Below are positions 33,661-41,769 of a DNA stretch of 45,449 nt, piece after piece; the first letter of the stretch is position 1, and each line of letters begins with the position of its first letter. The stretch spans positions 1 through 45,449 of the forward strand of contig CAZQEN010000010.1 in assembly GCA_964591605.1 (NCBI GenBank), written 5' to 3'. A program made the position numbers and the translations under genes. Origin of the DNA: CAYLLT01 sp964591605 (GTDB lineage Bacteria; Planctomycetota; Phycisphaerae; UBA1845; PWPN01). The notes beneath the pieces are model-generated. The model saw only the letters and a list, made by a program, of their open reading frames with translations, ran no database searches and had not been told where the DNA came from.

Positions 33661-34716
33661 ATGAGCTACGGTTCACAGGGGACGACACGCCGCCGATCAG
33701 GCTTCACCCTGATCGAGCTGCTGGTCGTGGTCGCGATCATCGCTCTGCTGATCTCGATCCTGTTGCCCAGTCTGGCCAGAGCACGTGAACTCTCCAAGCG
33801 GACGGTCTGCTCGTCCAACCTGAAGGGCATTGGCACCGGTTTCTATACCTACGCCAATGAAAACTCCGACGATTGGCCGGTTCCCTCCCCGTTCCCAAGT
33901 CCGACGGGCACCCTGCCCAACCAGGGGCAGGTCAAATACGTCGATGCCATCGGTGGCTCGGCCAGCACGGGCGGCCCCGGCGGCACCACGCTCTCTCGCG
34001 GTCAGCTCAACGACCCGGAGTACGGCAACCCCATCAAGTTGACCGGTCCCTCGAACCCCACGCCAGGCAACGGCGTGGAAATGTCGGTCACCCGGGCGTT
34101 CTGGATGCTCGTTCGCACGGGCGCGTCCACGCCCAAGTCGTTCGTCTGCCCGTCCAGCGAAGACACCCCCAACAGCGAAGACAACCCGCAGGTCTTCTGG
34201 GACTTCGGCAGCAACAACAACGTCACCAGTAACACGGGTAATCAGCTCAGCAAGGATGCCACCTGGGCGCAGTGCAGCTACGGCTACCAGGTTCCCTACG
34301 GCCCGCAGGGCCGGCCCTCGTCCGACCGCGACCAGCGGATGCCGCTCTCGGCCGACAAGGGGCCCTGGGGCACCTTCCTGGATGGCAAGAAGGGCACGGA
34401 TCCCTCGACCAACTCCGCGGTTCCGACTTGGGCTACCATCACCGTGACCTCAGGTCCCGATGACTGGCGCAAGTGGAACTCGCCCAACCACGGCGGAATC
34501 GCCGATGGCGAAGGCCAGAACGTCCTCTACGCCGACAGTCACGCGGAGTTCCAGACCAAGCCGCTCGCCGGCATCGGTCAGGACAATATTTACACCGCTT
34601 GGTTTCAGGCCAACAACCCCAGCACCGACGAGATCGTCAGGGGTAAGCAGCCGACCAACTCGGCGACCAATAACGTCGTCCCGTGCAGCCAGACGGACAC
34701 GTTGCTGTATCCGTAA
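33661..34716 (+). CDS. Type II secretion-type pseudopilin with H-X9-DG-like processing signature
   Basis: A 351-residue prepilin-like protein. The class III signal RRRSGFTLIELLVVVAIIALLISILLPSLARARE has the Gly before Phe+1 and Glu+5 needed for prepilin peptidase. The soluble part follows KRTVCSSNLKGIGTGFYTYANEN, a typical planctomycete pseudopilin continuation. It has NHGG...GQNVLYADSHAEFQ near the C-terminus, a variant of the H-X9-DG motif (DSH instead of DGH). These proteins are very numerous in planctomycetes and their exact role is unknown. ATG 33661 is chosen for GGAGG 6 nt upstream; an earlier in-frame start at 33637 is weaker. A strong terminator follows at 34750. Confidence 0.92.
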   Translation: MSYGSQGTTRRRSGFTLIELLVVVAIIALLISILLPSLARARELSKRTVCSSNLKGIGTGFYTYANENSDDWPVPSPFPSPTGTLPNQGQVKYVDAIGGSASTGGPGGTTLSRGQLNDPEYGNPIKLTGPSNPTPGNGVEMSVTRAFWMLVRTGASTPKSFVCPSSEDTPNSEDNPQVFWDFGSNNNVTSNTGNQLSKDATWAQCSYGYQVPYGPQGRPSSDRDQRMPLSADKGPWGTFLDGKKGTDPSTNSAVPTWATITVTSGPDDWRKWNSPNHGGIADGEGQNVLYADSHAEFQTKPLAGIGQDNIYTAWFQANNPSTDEIVRGKQPTNSATNNVVPCSQTDTLLYP

Positions 34717-34749
34717 GTCCAGTCTGGATAACGTCCATTTCGCCATCAA

Positions 34750-34786
34750 CCGGTCGGCGGGCCCATGTCCGCCGACCGGCTTTTTT
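34750..34786 (+). terminator. Rho-independent terminator after the pseudopilin gene
   Basis: Perfect 11-bp stem (CCGGTCGGCGG, 34750-34760, with CCGCCGACCGG, 34769-34779), 8-nt loop, then C and six T. It lies 33 bp after the stop codon. Confidence 0.93.
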
Positions 34787-34986
34787 CGGTCCTTGGGCCT
34801 GCTGGTCTGATTCCCGACTGGTCTCTTCAGCCGGTTTTGATATATGGAGGTGACACCCGCACAGGCAGGCTATCCGTCACCAGCTCCGGCGACAGACCAG
34901 TACATTCCCGGCGCTCTGGTGACACCTTGTTGGCAGTCTGACGCGGCGAAGATTCCCCTGAAGGAATGATCGGATTGAATTCGTTC

Positions 34987-35014
34987 TTGACACGCCGGCC
35001 GGGTCTGCGATAAT
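34987..35014 (+). promoter_or_regulatory. Strong promoter in front of a candidate small RNA
   Basis: TTGACA (34987-34992, perfect), 16 bp, GATAAT (35009-35014, one mismatch). The start would be near 35021. No protein gene on this strand follows. Confidence 0.6.
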
Positions 35015-35020
35015 GACGAA

Positions 35021-35206
35021 TGGTTGAGGGGACCGAGCTGGCGCCCGGTGCTCGGTATTGCATGTCACGGCATTGATGATGATGGTGCTTGCGGGTGGGT
35101 GGGTCGAGCCTGCTTGTCTATAGGAACGCTGAAATCGCCTGGTCGCACCCCACACGGATGGGCAATCCCCCCCTTGCCCGTTCACCTGCGACCAGGCCTT
35201 TTTTTT
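35021..35206 (+). ncRNA. Candidate small non-coding RNA of about 185 nt
   Basis: The stretch between a strong promoter (34987-35014) and a strong terminator (35137-35206) carries no good ribosome-binding site or coding frame. An internal perfect hairpin ACCGAGC/GCTCGGT (about 35032-35056) and a G-rich run (GGGTGGGTGGGT, 35094-35105) are visible. The length is similar to 6S RNA, but neither the bubble-hairpin layout nor the motifs of SRP RNA, RNase P RNA or tmRNA could be recognised. It lies between two converging protein genes. Expression is unproven. Confidence 0.5.
35137..35206 (+). terminator. Rho-independent terminator with branched loop
   Basis: Perfect 11-bp stem GCCTGGTCGCA (35137-35147) with TGCGACCAGGC (35187-35197), then C and eight T (35199-35206). 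The long loop contains a second hairpin GGGCAA/TTGCCC. There is no T-run on the other strand, so it serves plus-strand transcripts. Confidence 0.9.
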
Positions 35207-35273
35207 GCCCTCACCTTGACCGGTCCGCCCGCATGCGGCTCGCTGCCAGCGGCTCCCCCACTCGCGCGGTATC

Positions 35274-36359
35274 TCAGCCCATGCGGACCGGTGCGTTCAT
35301 TCTGGCCGACTCGTAAATGGCATCGATGATCTTCATGAGCTCCACGCCTTCCCCAGCGGTCGACAGCGGCTCGGCGCTGCCCGCGATCGCCCGCACGAAA
35401 TTGACGACGGCCGCGATGCGCCCCATCGACGGATCCGGCCGGACCTGGATGTCCCGGTTGACGGGCACTCCGTTTTCATGGGTAAACAGCCGGCAGATGT
35501 CCCGCGCGCTGTCGTCCACCCCGTCCACGCCGAAACGCCGCGTGACGGCCCCGCCGGCCCGCGCCCCCTGAAACGTGACGCTGATCTCCTCCTCCTCGTT
35601 CATCTCCGCCCAGGACATACGGGCAAAAAGAACCTGTCCGCTCTTGAAGGCAATCCAGGCATGGGCGGCCGTCTCGACATCCATGACGCCCCCTTCGACC
35701 GCGGGCATACCCCACGGCCCCGCGTACGTGCGATCGTGGGCAAAGTCGTCGAACACCGCTCCGCTCACCCACGCCGGATCGGGGTATCCCATGAACCACA
35801 GCGCCAGGTCGAGCATGTGGAGCAGATCGAGAGCCGGCCCGCCCCCTGACAGGGCCTTCTGCGTGAACCAGCCGCCGTAACCAGGGATCCCGCAGCGGCG
35901 CACCCAGACCGCCTGCGCGCTGTTGATCCGCCCGACCGTACCGTCATCGATGTACTTCTTGATCGCCAGCGAATCGGCACGGGCCCGGTTGTTGAAATCG
36001 AAGAGCAGCCGCACGCCCGCCCGCCGGGCGGCCAGTGCCATCCGCTCCGCTTCGCCCGCGCTGAGGGCCGGGGGCTTCTCGCAGAAGACGTGCTTTCCCG
36101 CCTCCATTGCATCGACGGCAATGGACGCGTGGCAATGGTTGGGCGTGCAGACACTGATCGCCTGCATCTTCTTTTCCGCCGCCAGCATCTGGGCGTGTGA
36201 CGTGTAGGCACGGGCAATTCCGTACTCCCGGGCCGCCGCTCGCGCCCGTTCCGCGACGATGTCGCAGACCGCCACGACCTCCGCACCGGCCGCCCGATAG
36301 CCCCTGAGATGATAGCTGAAGATCCCGCCCGCCCCGACGATCCCGACCTGTAACGCCAC
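35274..36359 (-). CDS. Gfo/Idh/MocA-family oxidoreductase
   Basis: A 361-residue NAD(P)-dependent sugar or cyclitol dehydrogenase-like enzyme. The N-terminal Rossmann domain has VGIVGAGGIFSYHLRGY and VCTPNHCHASIAVDAMEAGKHVFCEKPPAL, the family's EKP signature with the catalytic Lys. The C-terminal part includes SGGGPALDLLHMLDLALWFMG, matching the G-G-x3-D-x2-x-H-x2-D region. The substrate is unknown; planctomycetes carry many members, used for unusual sugars. The start is GTG 36359, supported by AGGAG 7 nt upstream. It stands alone, converging on the small RNA locus. No signal peptide is visible, so it is probably cytoplasmic. Confidence 0.93.
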   Translation of the reverse strand: MALQVGIVGAGGIFSYHLRGYRAAGAEVVAVCDIVAERARAAAREYGIARAYTSHAQMLAAEKKMQAISVCTPNHCHASIAVDAMEAGKHVFCEKPPALSAGEAERMALAARRAGVRLLFDFNNRARADSLAIKKYIDDGTVGRINSAQAVWVRRCGIPGYGGWFTQKALSGGGPALDLLHMLDLALWFMGYPDPAWVSGAVFDDFAHDRTYAGPWGMPAVEGGVMDVETAAHAWIAFKSGQVLFARMSWAEMNEEEEISVTFQGARAGGAVTRRFGVDGVDDSARDICRLFTHENGVPVNRDIQVRPDPSMGRIAAVVNFVRAIAGSAEPLSTAGEGVELMKIIDAIYESARMNAPVRMG

Positions 36360-36445
36360 GTCAGCGCTCCTGTTTCTTCCAGTTCCCGATCACAGGGATC
36401 ATACCACCGTGTGTGTCTGCGCAGGAGCGCAGAGAGATTTACCCG

Positions 36446-36485
36446 GGGTGGCATGGGTCCCGGCGCGCCGGGACTCATGCCACCC
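36446..36485. repeat. 40-bp near-perfect palindrome
   Basis: Arms GGGTGGCATG and CATGCCACCC flank an 18-bp perfect palindrome GTCCCGGCG-CGCCGGGAC, with a single G/T mismatch between the parts. It has the size and GC content of the other palindromic elements here but a different sequence. Confidence 0.9.
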
Positions 36486-36543
36486 TGTTCGACCGCGCCA
36501 ATCATCCTGCCTTCCTGAGGAGCGAGAGGGAATGCCTGGAATA

Positions 36544-36568
36544 GAGCCCGAAGCGCCAGCGACGGGTT
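36544..36568 (+). repeat. Single arm related to the 10642-10716 inverted repeat
   Basis: 23 of 25 bases equal the left arm at 10642-10666 (GAGCCCGAAGCG-core). The matching right arm is absent, so this looks like a decayed or partial copy. Confidence 0.6.
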
Positions 36569-36668
36569 ATAGGAGGGATGCGGCCACTTCATCAATCCGC
36601 CCGGGCGCACAGGACCCGGCGCGAAACCTGGTTACCTATCACGGGTCCGGCCCGACCGACCCAGCCTA

Positions 36669-39104
36669 TCAGCCCGCCCCCGACATCGCTGCCACAGGTC
36701 TCTGTGCATTCGCTTGTCGCTGAAGACCCGACGTGACGAAGGCCACGATCCGCCCGACCAGCGCATCGTACGTGAAGAGTTCGTGAACGCTCGCCCGCAT
36801 GCCGGCGGCCAGCCGGGCGCGGTCCTCCGGATGCCCGAGAAAGTGACCCGCCCGCTCGGCAAAGCTCTCAGGACTTTCAAACGTGAGTTGCGCATAGCCC
36901 GGCAGCGCCAGATCCGCGAAGTGATACCTCGGGTCGTCCTGCCGGCGGGTCCGCTGCTCCAGCAGCAGCTCCTCCGTGATCTCGACGTACTCACCGACCG
37001 CCCGGTTCGTGCATTGCGCCAGCCGCTCGCGCCCTTCGCGATAGCCCCGCGGAAACTCAGCGATCGCCACCCGCCCGGGCCGATCCAGACCCCGGCTCAC
37101 AATGCACTCCCAGAAAATGTCATTCGCCGGATCATGAAAATCGGAAGGCGTGTACCGCGTCAGCACGAAACCGCCCGCGGCCACGGTTTCGAGCACACGC
37201 GGGTGCAGACCGGGGTTCAAACCCAGGTGCAGGCTGATTGCCGCCCGCCGCACCACCCGGCCGAACGGCTCGCCCGGCTCAAGCGGCCCGCGAGCGTACC
37301 GCCCGAAACGCGGATGCTGCTCCCAGCCGTTCCCATAGATGTGCAGCCGCCGCCCCGTCGCATCCGCCCAGTCGGCCACCCATGCCAAGGTGCTGTGCCG
37401 CAGGAAACGGTCCACCAGCGGCCGCACGTACAGGCTCAGCAGCCGCGATCGGAGCACCGGTTCGAGCCGAACCCCCATCCGCAGCTCCGTCTCCTCGAGC
37501 AGGCGGCTCAGATCGTACCCGGCGTTGAACCGCGTACTCGACAGAAGCTCCCGATGCTGCTCGAAAAACGCATCGATGAGCCCCCCGAGGCCGTTGCCAT
37601 CGACCGTCCGCCATCCCGCGTGAAAACCCTCCGGCGTCTGGGAGTGATGACTCACGTAAACCACGTCGCAATCGAATCCGCCGGCCGGCTCGTCACCGAC
37701 TCCGCCAAACTTCTCGGGAGCAACCGCCATTTTGCACGGCATGAACCGCTCGGCAGGGTAGCCGTACCGGAGGACACACTGCGTCAGCCCGAAGCCCATC
37801 GTGAAATCGAGCGGACCGAGCTTCGGACCCACGTCCGGCCGCATCAGGTGCTCCAGCTCGTCCTGAATCCAGCACAGCCACGGCACCTGCAGGGGCATGC
37901 GGTCCAGATACTCGTGACGGTGATGGTCGATCACCACAACCAGGTCGGGACGAAACTCGGCCGTCGCGTGCAGGTAGCCGTGGTCAGGAATCGTGTGGTG
38001 ATCCTTCTCTTCGATCAGCAGGCGCGTGGACATTCCCGCACGCTCGAAGGCGCCCAGCAGGTCGCACGTCGAGTGCCGCAGCACCGTGGTGAACCGGCTC
38101 GTCACCCCGAGAATCCGCAGCGGATCGCTCCCTCCCGCGGTGCTGAACCGCCGAGCCCACGCGGCCACGTCGCAGCGGCCCGCGTATCGAGCCTCCACCA
38201 TCGTGCGATGCCCCCGCACGAGCTGCTGACGATACGCCCGGACCCGCTCGAGCGTCGCCTCGCCCGCCGGCACCGGCTGGTCGGGCCAGCGCGGGATGCG
38301 TGTGACCTCCTGCGGCGTGTCGAGCGTCTCCTCGCGCACCATAAGCTCGTACCAGCGTTCCCACGCGTCCGGGCCGGCCAGCAGAAAGAAGCGCTCGTCG
38401 GCGATCGCCCCCGACCAGTCGTAGAGGTTCAGGGCCAGGGCCAGCGCCCGGCAATCGGGCTCCACGATGAACATCGGCGTCGAGTGCGTCAGGTAAGTGC
38501 ACCGCGAGGCCTCGTGAACGATGGGCACCAGGCGGCCGGTCCCGACTCCCTCCAGCAGGAACGGCGACAGCAGCGAGCCCTTCCAGCTCTGGGCGTCGGT
38601 CAGACACTCCACCACGTGGACGAAATCCAGCGCCGCCGGCACCCACTGCCGCCGCCCGCCGAGGTCGAGTCGGGCCAGGATGTTGCCGTCGCTGGCCTGA
38701 TGAAGCGTCAAGCCCGGCTCCAGACTTCTCCACACCTCTTGCAGTTGGTCCGCCAGGTCCGCCCCACCGTCCCCCTTCTGCCGCAGCGCCCGCAGGTTCC
38801 CCTCGAAACACGCCCGCCGACAAGTCGACGGCAAGATCTCGCTCGGCAGCTTCCGCAGGCCCGCCGCCGCCCGACGCAGCTCCCGCCCGTCCGGCGATTC
38901 ATCCGGACACGCCGCGGCCAGATCCCCCGCCACGCTATGCAGACCCTTGCGCACCAAAGCGCCGACGGCCATCGCCCGCAGCGGGTGATCCGACGGGGCA
39001 ATCTGGAGGTAACGCTCCACCACGGTCAGAAACGGGTAGACGTCCGCCCCGCGCGACAGGTTCAGCAGGTGGTTTCTAAACGCCTCCAGCGTTGTCTGTG
39101 CCAT
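36669..39104 (-). CDS. Large glycosyltransferase-like protein (CgeB-like C-terminal region)
   Basis: An 811-residue protein. Residues 1-330 are of unknown fold, beginning MAQTTLEAFRNHLLNLSRGADVYPFLTVVERYL and resembling a helical repeat. Residues 330-500 look like the N-terminal Rossmann half of a GT-B enzyme (ILGVTSRFTTVLRHS, DLVVVIDHHRH, WIQDELEHLM). Residues 600-780 look like the C-terminal half (RRLHIYGNGWEQHPRFG, AAISLHLGLNPGLHPRVLETVAAGGFVLTRY, then SPESFAERAGHFLGHPEDRARLAAGMRASVHELFTYDALVGRIV), as in CgeB/spore maturation-type glycosyltransferases. It probably transfers a sugar to a protein or envelope glycan; donor and acceptor are unknown. GGGAG is 5 nt before the ATG. It is divergent from the GTPase gene across a pyrimidine-rich tract. 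Confidence 0.78.
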   Translation of the reverse strand: MAQTTLEAFRNHLLNLSRGADVYPFLTVVERYLQIAPSDHPLRAMAVGALVRKGLHSVAGDLAAACPDESPDGRELRRAAAGLRKLPSEILPSTCRRACFEGNLRALRQKGDGGADLADQLQEVWRSLEPGLTLHQASDGNILARLDLGGRRQWVPAALDFVHVVECLTDAQSWKGSLLSPFLLEGVGTGRLVPIVHEASRCTYLTHSTPMFIVEPDCRALALALNLYDWSGAIADERFFLLAGPDAWERWYELMVREETLDTPQEVTRIPRWPDQPVPAGEATLERVRAYRQQLVRGHRTMVEARYAGRCDVAAWARRFSTAGGSDPLRILGVTSRFTTVLRHSTCDLLGAFERAGMSTRLLIEEKDHHTIPDHGYLHATAEFRPDLVVVIDHHRHEYLDRMPLQVPWLCWIQDELEHLMRPDVGPKLGPLDFTMGFGLTQCVLRYGYPAERFMPCKMAVAPEKFGGVGDEPAGGFDCDVVYVSHHSQTPEGFHAGWRTVDGNGLGGLIDAFFEQHRELLSSTRFNAGYDLSRLLEETELRMGVRLEPVLRSRLLSLYVRPLVDRFLRHSTLAWVADWADATGRRLHIYGNGWEQHPRFGRYARGPLEPGEPFGRVVRRAAISLHLGLNPGLHPRVLETVAAGGFVLTRYTPSDFHDPANDIFWECIVSRGLDRPGRVAIAEFPRGYREGRERLAQCTNRAVGEYVEITEELLLEQRTRRQDDPRYHFADLALPGYAQLTFESPESFAERAGHFLGHPEDRARLAAGMRASVHELFTYDALVGRIVAFVTSGLQRQANAQRPVAAMSGAG

Positions 39105-39241
39105 CAGGGCTCCCTCGGCCGGCGCGCACCGCGACCGCCTTCACCATCTCCCTGCTTTATCGGGCGGACGCTCGTCCCTGCTGCAGCCCAAGTCGACCGA
39201 ACTCCCCGCCGAGCGGCCGTCACGCAAGCGGAATTTCGCCG

Positions 39242-39345
39242 TCTCACTTTCACTCTTTCTCCCCTTCCCCCTTTCTCACCTTTTCACCTTCTCACATTCT
39301 CACCTTCTCACTTTCTCACCTTCTCACTTTCTCACCTTCCCCCCC
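39242..39345. repeat. Pyrimidine-only tract with 8-bp period (CTCACCTT/CTCACTTT)
   Basis: About 100 bp of almost pure C/T on the plus strand, with scattered A. In its second half the units CTCACCTT and CTCACTTT alternate every 8 bp. It lies in the 312-bp divergent gap between the glycosyltransferase and GTPase genes; the rest of the gap shows no gene. The asymmetry could favour triplex DNA or slippage. Confidence 0.85.
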
Positions 39346-39416
39346 GCCGACCCGATCCCCCGTCTTCAAATGTCACCCCGCCCCGGATAAGCTGACCCCC
39401 GACACGGAGACACCAA

Positions 39417-41252
39417 ATGAGCCCCGGCAACGTGAGCGACCTGCATCGGCTCGTGGAACAGATCCGCCTGGTCACCGACGCACCCCTGCCGGAGGTGCTC
39501 GAACCCGACGCGCCGGTGCTCGTCCAGGACCGTCTCGACGCTCCACCCTTCTATCTCGTGGGCATCATCGGCGGCAAGAACGTCGGCAAAAGCGCGCTGG
39601 TCAACGCCCTCGTCGGCCAGGAGATCACCGCCCAGACCTCCTGCGGACCCGGCACCGACCGCGTCATTGCCTACGCCCACGCCTCTCAGGCCCAGGCTCT
39701 CCGCGCCCTCCTGGAGCGCGAGGTGGGCGACCAGTTCGAGATCGTCACCCACTCCCAGGACAGCCTCGCCCGCCAGGTCCTGCTCGACCTGCCCGACTTC
39801 GACAGCCACTTCGCCACCCATCTGGAGATCACGCGGCGGATGCTGCGCCACATGCTCTATCCGGTCTGGCTCCAGAGCGTCGAGAAATACGCCGACCGCC
39901 AGCCGCGCGAACTGCTCCGCCGCGTCACCGCCGGCAACGATCCGCGCAACTTCGTGTTCTGCCTCAACAAGGTCGATCAACTCGAGGATAGCCCGGACCT
40001 CCAGCCCGCCAAGCGTGGCTCGGGCTTCCAGCCCGAGATCCCTCCCACGGGCTTCCAGCCCGTGGGTCACGGCCTGGAAGGCCGTGCCACAGAAGCCCGC
40101 GTTACCGAAGCCGCCGACGAGATCCGCCGCGACTACGCCGCCCGACTGCAGCAGACGCTCGGACTCGACGAGCCGCCGCATGTCTGGCTCATCAGCGCGC
40201 TGAATCCCGGCCGCTACGAGCTGCCCGCCCTGCGGGAGATGCTCACGCGTCAGCGCTCAGAGGAGGTCGTCGCCGAGTCCCGCCAGTTGGCCGCTTCTCA
40301 ACAGGTCCATTCACTGGTCCACTGGATCGACGAGCAGAATCTGCCCGAGCGTCTCGAGCGGGTGCAGAGACTCGAGGAACAGGCCCAGGAAGAAGTGATG
40401 GCCCGCATCGCCGGACCGGTCATTGACACGGTGGTCGCGGACCTCGCCGCCGATCCGGCCTGGTCGGCATCGGTGACCGACGAAACGATGCGCCGCCGCG
40501 TCGCCCGCTGGCCCATCCTCAACGTGCTGCACCTGGTGCTCGAGCCCGCCCTGGCCGCCCTGCGCGGACGCGTGATCCCCACCCTCTCCGGACTGCAGGC
40601 CGGCGCCGCCCAGGTGACCGCCGGCCACCTGGCCGGGCTGGCGCAGCCGCTCTCGCTCACCGTCCAGGCGACGTTCGCCCAGCTTCAGCAGTCCAGCCCG
40701 CTGGCCGGCCGGCTCTATGCGGAGCAGCGCCTGTGGGAAAGCATGCCCGCCGAAGCCCAGGCCGCCGCGCTGCAGACCCGTCTGGCGGGGGTGCTCGATG
40801 CCCGCGCGACGATGGTGCGTGAACGCCTCACCCGCAGCCGCAACCCGCTGCGCGCCCTGATCCGTTTTTCGCTCACCATCGGCGTGGCCGTCTGGTTCGT
40901 CGTCGCGCAGCCGTTTCTGGAACTCTTCCTGACCGACCGCAAACTCGAGCGGATCGCCCTCATCGCCGTGCAGATCTTCAGCGTCGCCTATCTGCTGCGG
41001 AGCCTGCTGTTCCTGGCGGGATACTACTGCGTCCTCTGGCTCCTGCTGCGCTGGCGGACGCAGCGCCAGGTCGAGCGGGGCCTGCGCCGCCGCACCCGCC
41101 GCATCCCCGACCTGACCGCCCAGCTCAGTACCGTCGTCCTCGAATGGGTGGGCGATCTCCTCACCCCCCTGCGCCGGGCGCGTGAAAGACTGGAAGCGCT
41201 CATCGCGCAGACCCGCGAGCTCCGCAGCGAGTTCGACCGTGCCGCTGCATGA
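39417..41252 (+). CDS. Membrane-associated GTPase (dynamin/Era-like P-loop domain)
   Basis: A 611-residue protein. The GTPase domain has the P-loop GGKNVGKS with SALVNAL after it (residues 52-66), switch region TSCGPGTDR, a variant G3 DLPD (instead of DxxG) and NKVD (G4). Between NKVD and the end of the domain lies a palindrome-encoded insertion (residues 199-227, RGSGFQPEIPPTGFQP...). Residues 280-480 are mostly helical (ERLERVQRLEEQAQEEVM, QAAALQTRLAGVLDARATM). Two hydrophobic segments follow (SLTIGVAVWFVVAQPFLELF; VAYLLRSLLFLAGYYCVLWLLL), then a basic Arg-rich tail. This suits a membrane-remodelling or stress GTPase. GGAG is 8 nt before the ATG. Function is unknown. Confidence 0.82.
   Translation: MSPGNVSDLHRLVEQIRLVTDAPLPEVLEPDAPVLVQDRLDAPPFYLVGIIGGKNVGKSALVNALVGQEITAQTSCGPGTDRVIAYAHASQAQALRALLEREVGDQFEIVTHSQDSLARQVLLDLPDFDSHFATHLEITRRMLRHMLYPVWLQSVEKYADRQPRELLRRVTAGNDPRNFVFCLNKVDQLEDSPDLQPAKRGSGFQPEIPPTGFQPVGHGLEGRATEARVTEAADEIRRDYAARLQQTLGLDEPPHVWLISALNPGRYELPALREMLTRQRSEEVVAESRQLAASQQVHSLVHWIDEQNLPERLERVQRLEEQAQEEVMARIAGPVIDTVVADLAADPAWSASVTDETMRRRVARWPILNVLHLVLEPALAALRGRVIPTLSGLQAGAAQVTAGHLAGLAQPLSLTVQATFAQLQQSSPLAGRLYAEQRLWESMPAEAQAAALQTRLAGVLDARATMVRERLTRSRNPLRALIRFSLTIGVAVWFVVAQPFLELFLTDRKLERIALIAVQIFSVAYLLRSLLFLAGYYCVLWLLLRWRTQRQVERGLRRRTRRIPDLTAQLSTVVLEWVGDLLTPLRRARERLEALIAQTRELRSEFDRAAA
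40015..40090. repeat. Cloverleaf palindromic element inside the GTPase frame
   Basis: A short outer stem (GTGGC 40015-40019, GCCAC 40086-40090) encloses three triloop hairpins: CGGGCT-tcc-AGCCCG (40021-40035), CCCACGGGCT-tcc-AGCCCGTGGG and CACGGCCT-gga-AGGCCGTG (ending about 40087). The same overall layout as the element at 7-78, with unrelated sequence. It adds about 25 codons without breaking the frame. Confidence 0.93.
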
Positions 41253-41405
41253 CCATTCGCCGGGGCCCGGCTTTGCCGACCATGGAATCCATGCTGATCC
41301 TGAGCCGCCTTTGCACGGCTAGGAAGAGGACGGTCCGGAAAGCAGTCGAAACAATCGGGCAAATCGGCGGTGCATCTCAAGCATGATGCTGAGCCAACAT
41401 AATGT

Positions 41406-41650
41406 TTGACGAGCATCATGACTTTCGAGGATTTCTGCCGAGCGCGAGTCCCGGGGGCCCAGCGGTTCTGGGAGAGCCGCGTCGAGCTGGACCTGGTCGC
41501 TCCAGATCCGCAGGACGCGAGCCGCCTGCTGGTTGCCGAGATCAAGTGGCGCCGCATGACCGCCGCCGAACGCAGAAGTTCGCTTGCGAAGCTTCAGAAA
41601 AAGCGGTCGCGCTGCTCTCTTCGCGCCCGCCAGTCCCGCGTCTGGTTTGA
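41406..41650 (+). pseudogene. C-terminal fragment of a DUF234-type AAA+ ATPase
   Basis: An open frame whose first 80 codons (FEDFCRARVPGAQRFWE, VELDLVAPDP, LLVAEIKWR) match the nuclease-like C-terminal domain found at the end of DUF234 ATPases. That domain is usually read after an AAA+ module of about 300 residues, which is absent here: upstream is only 150 bp of non-coding DNA and then the GTPase gene. The frame continues past 41650 into unrelated sequence. Best read as a decayed remnant. Confidence 0.55.
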
Positions 41651-41769
41651 GGTATTCGATGCCCGCATTCTGGAACTCCAATCGTACGTCCGCAACGGAC
41701 GCCGCCCCGGCAACCACTGTGAAGCACTGGCCCGAACCACCGCGTTTCACAGCTCGTATATCAGCGCCC

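Larger units (their letters stand above)
36360..36668. other. Intergenic stretch with palindromic elements
   Basis: 309 bp between two minus-strand genes. It holds a 40-bp near-perfect palindrome (36446-36485) and a single arm related to the dapA-sialidase inverted repeat (36544-36568). Nothing coding was recognised. Confidence 0.6.

Noticed and set aside
34844..34969. Short plus-strand open frame of about 41 codons (MEVTPAQAGYPS...)
   Set aside because: No ribosome-binding site, lies just after a strong terminator, and no family resemblance.
35021..35206. SRP RNA, RNase P RNA or tmRNA at the small RNA locus
   Set aside because: The conserved GGAAGCAG-type SRP tetraloop region, RNase P CR motifs and the tRNA-like ends of tmRNA are all absent.
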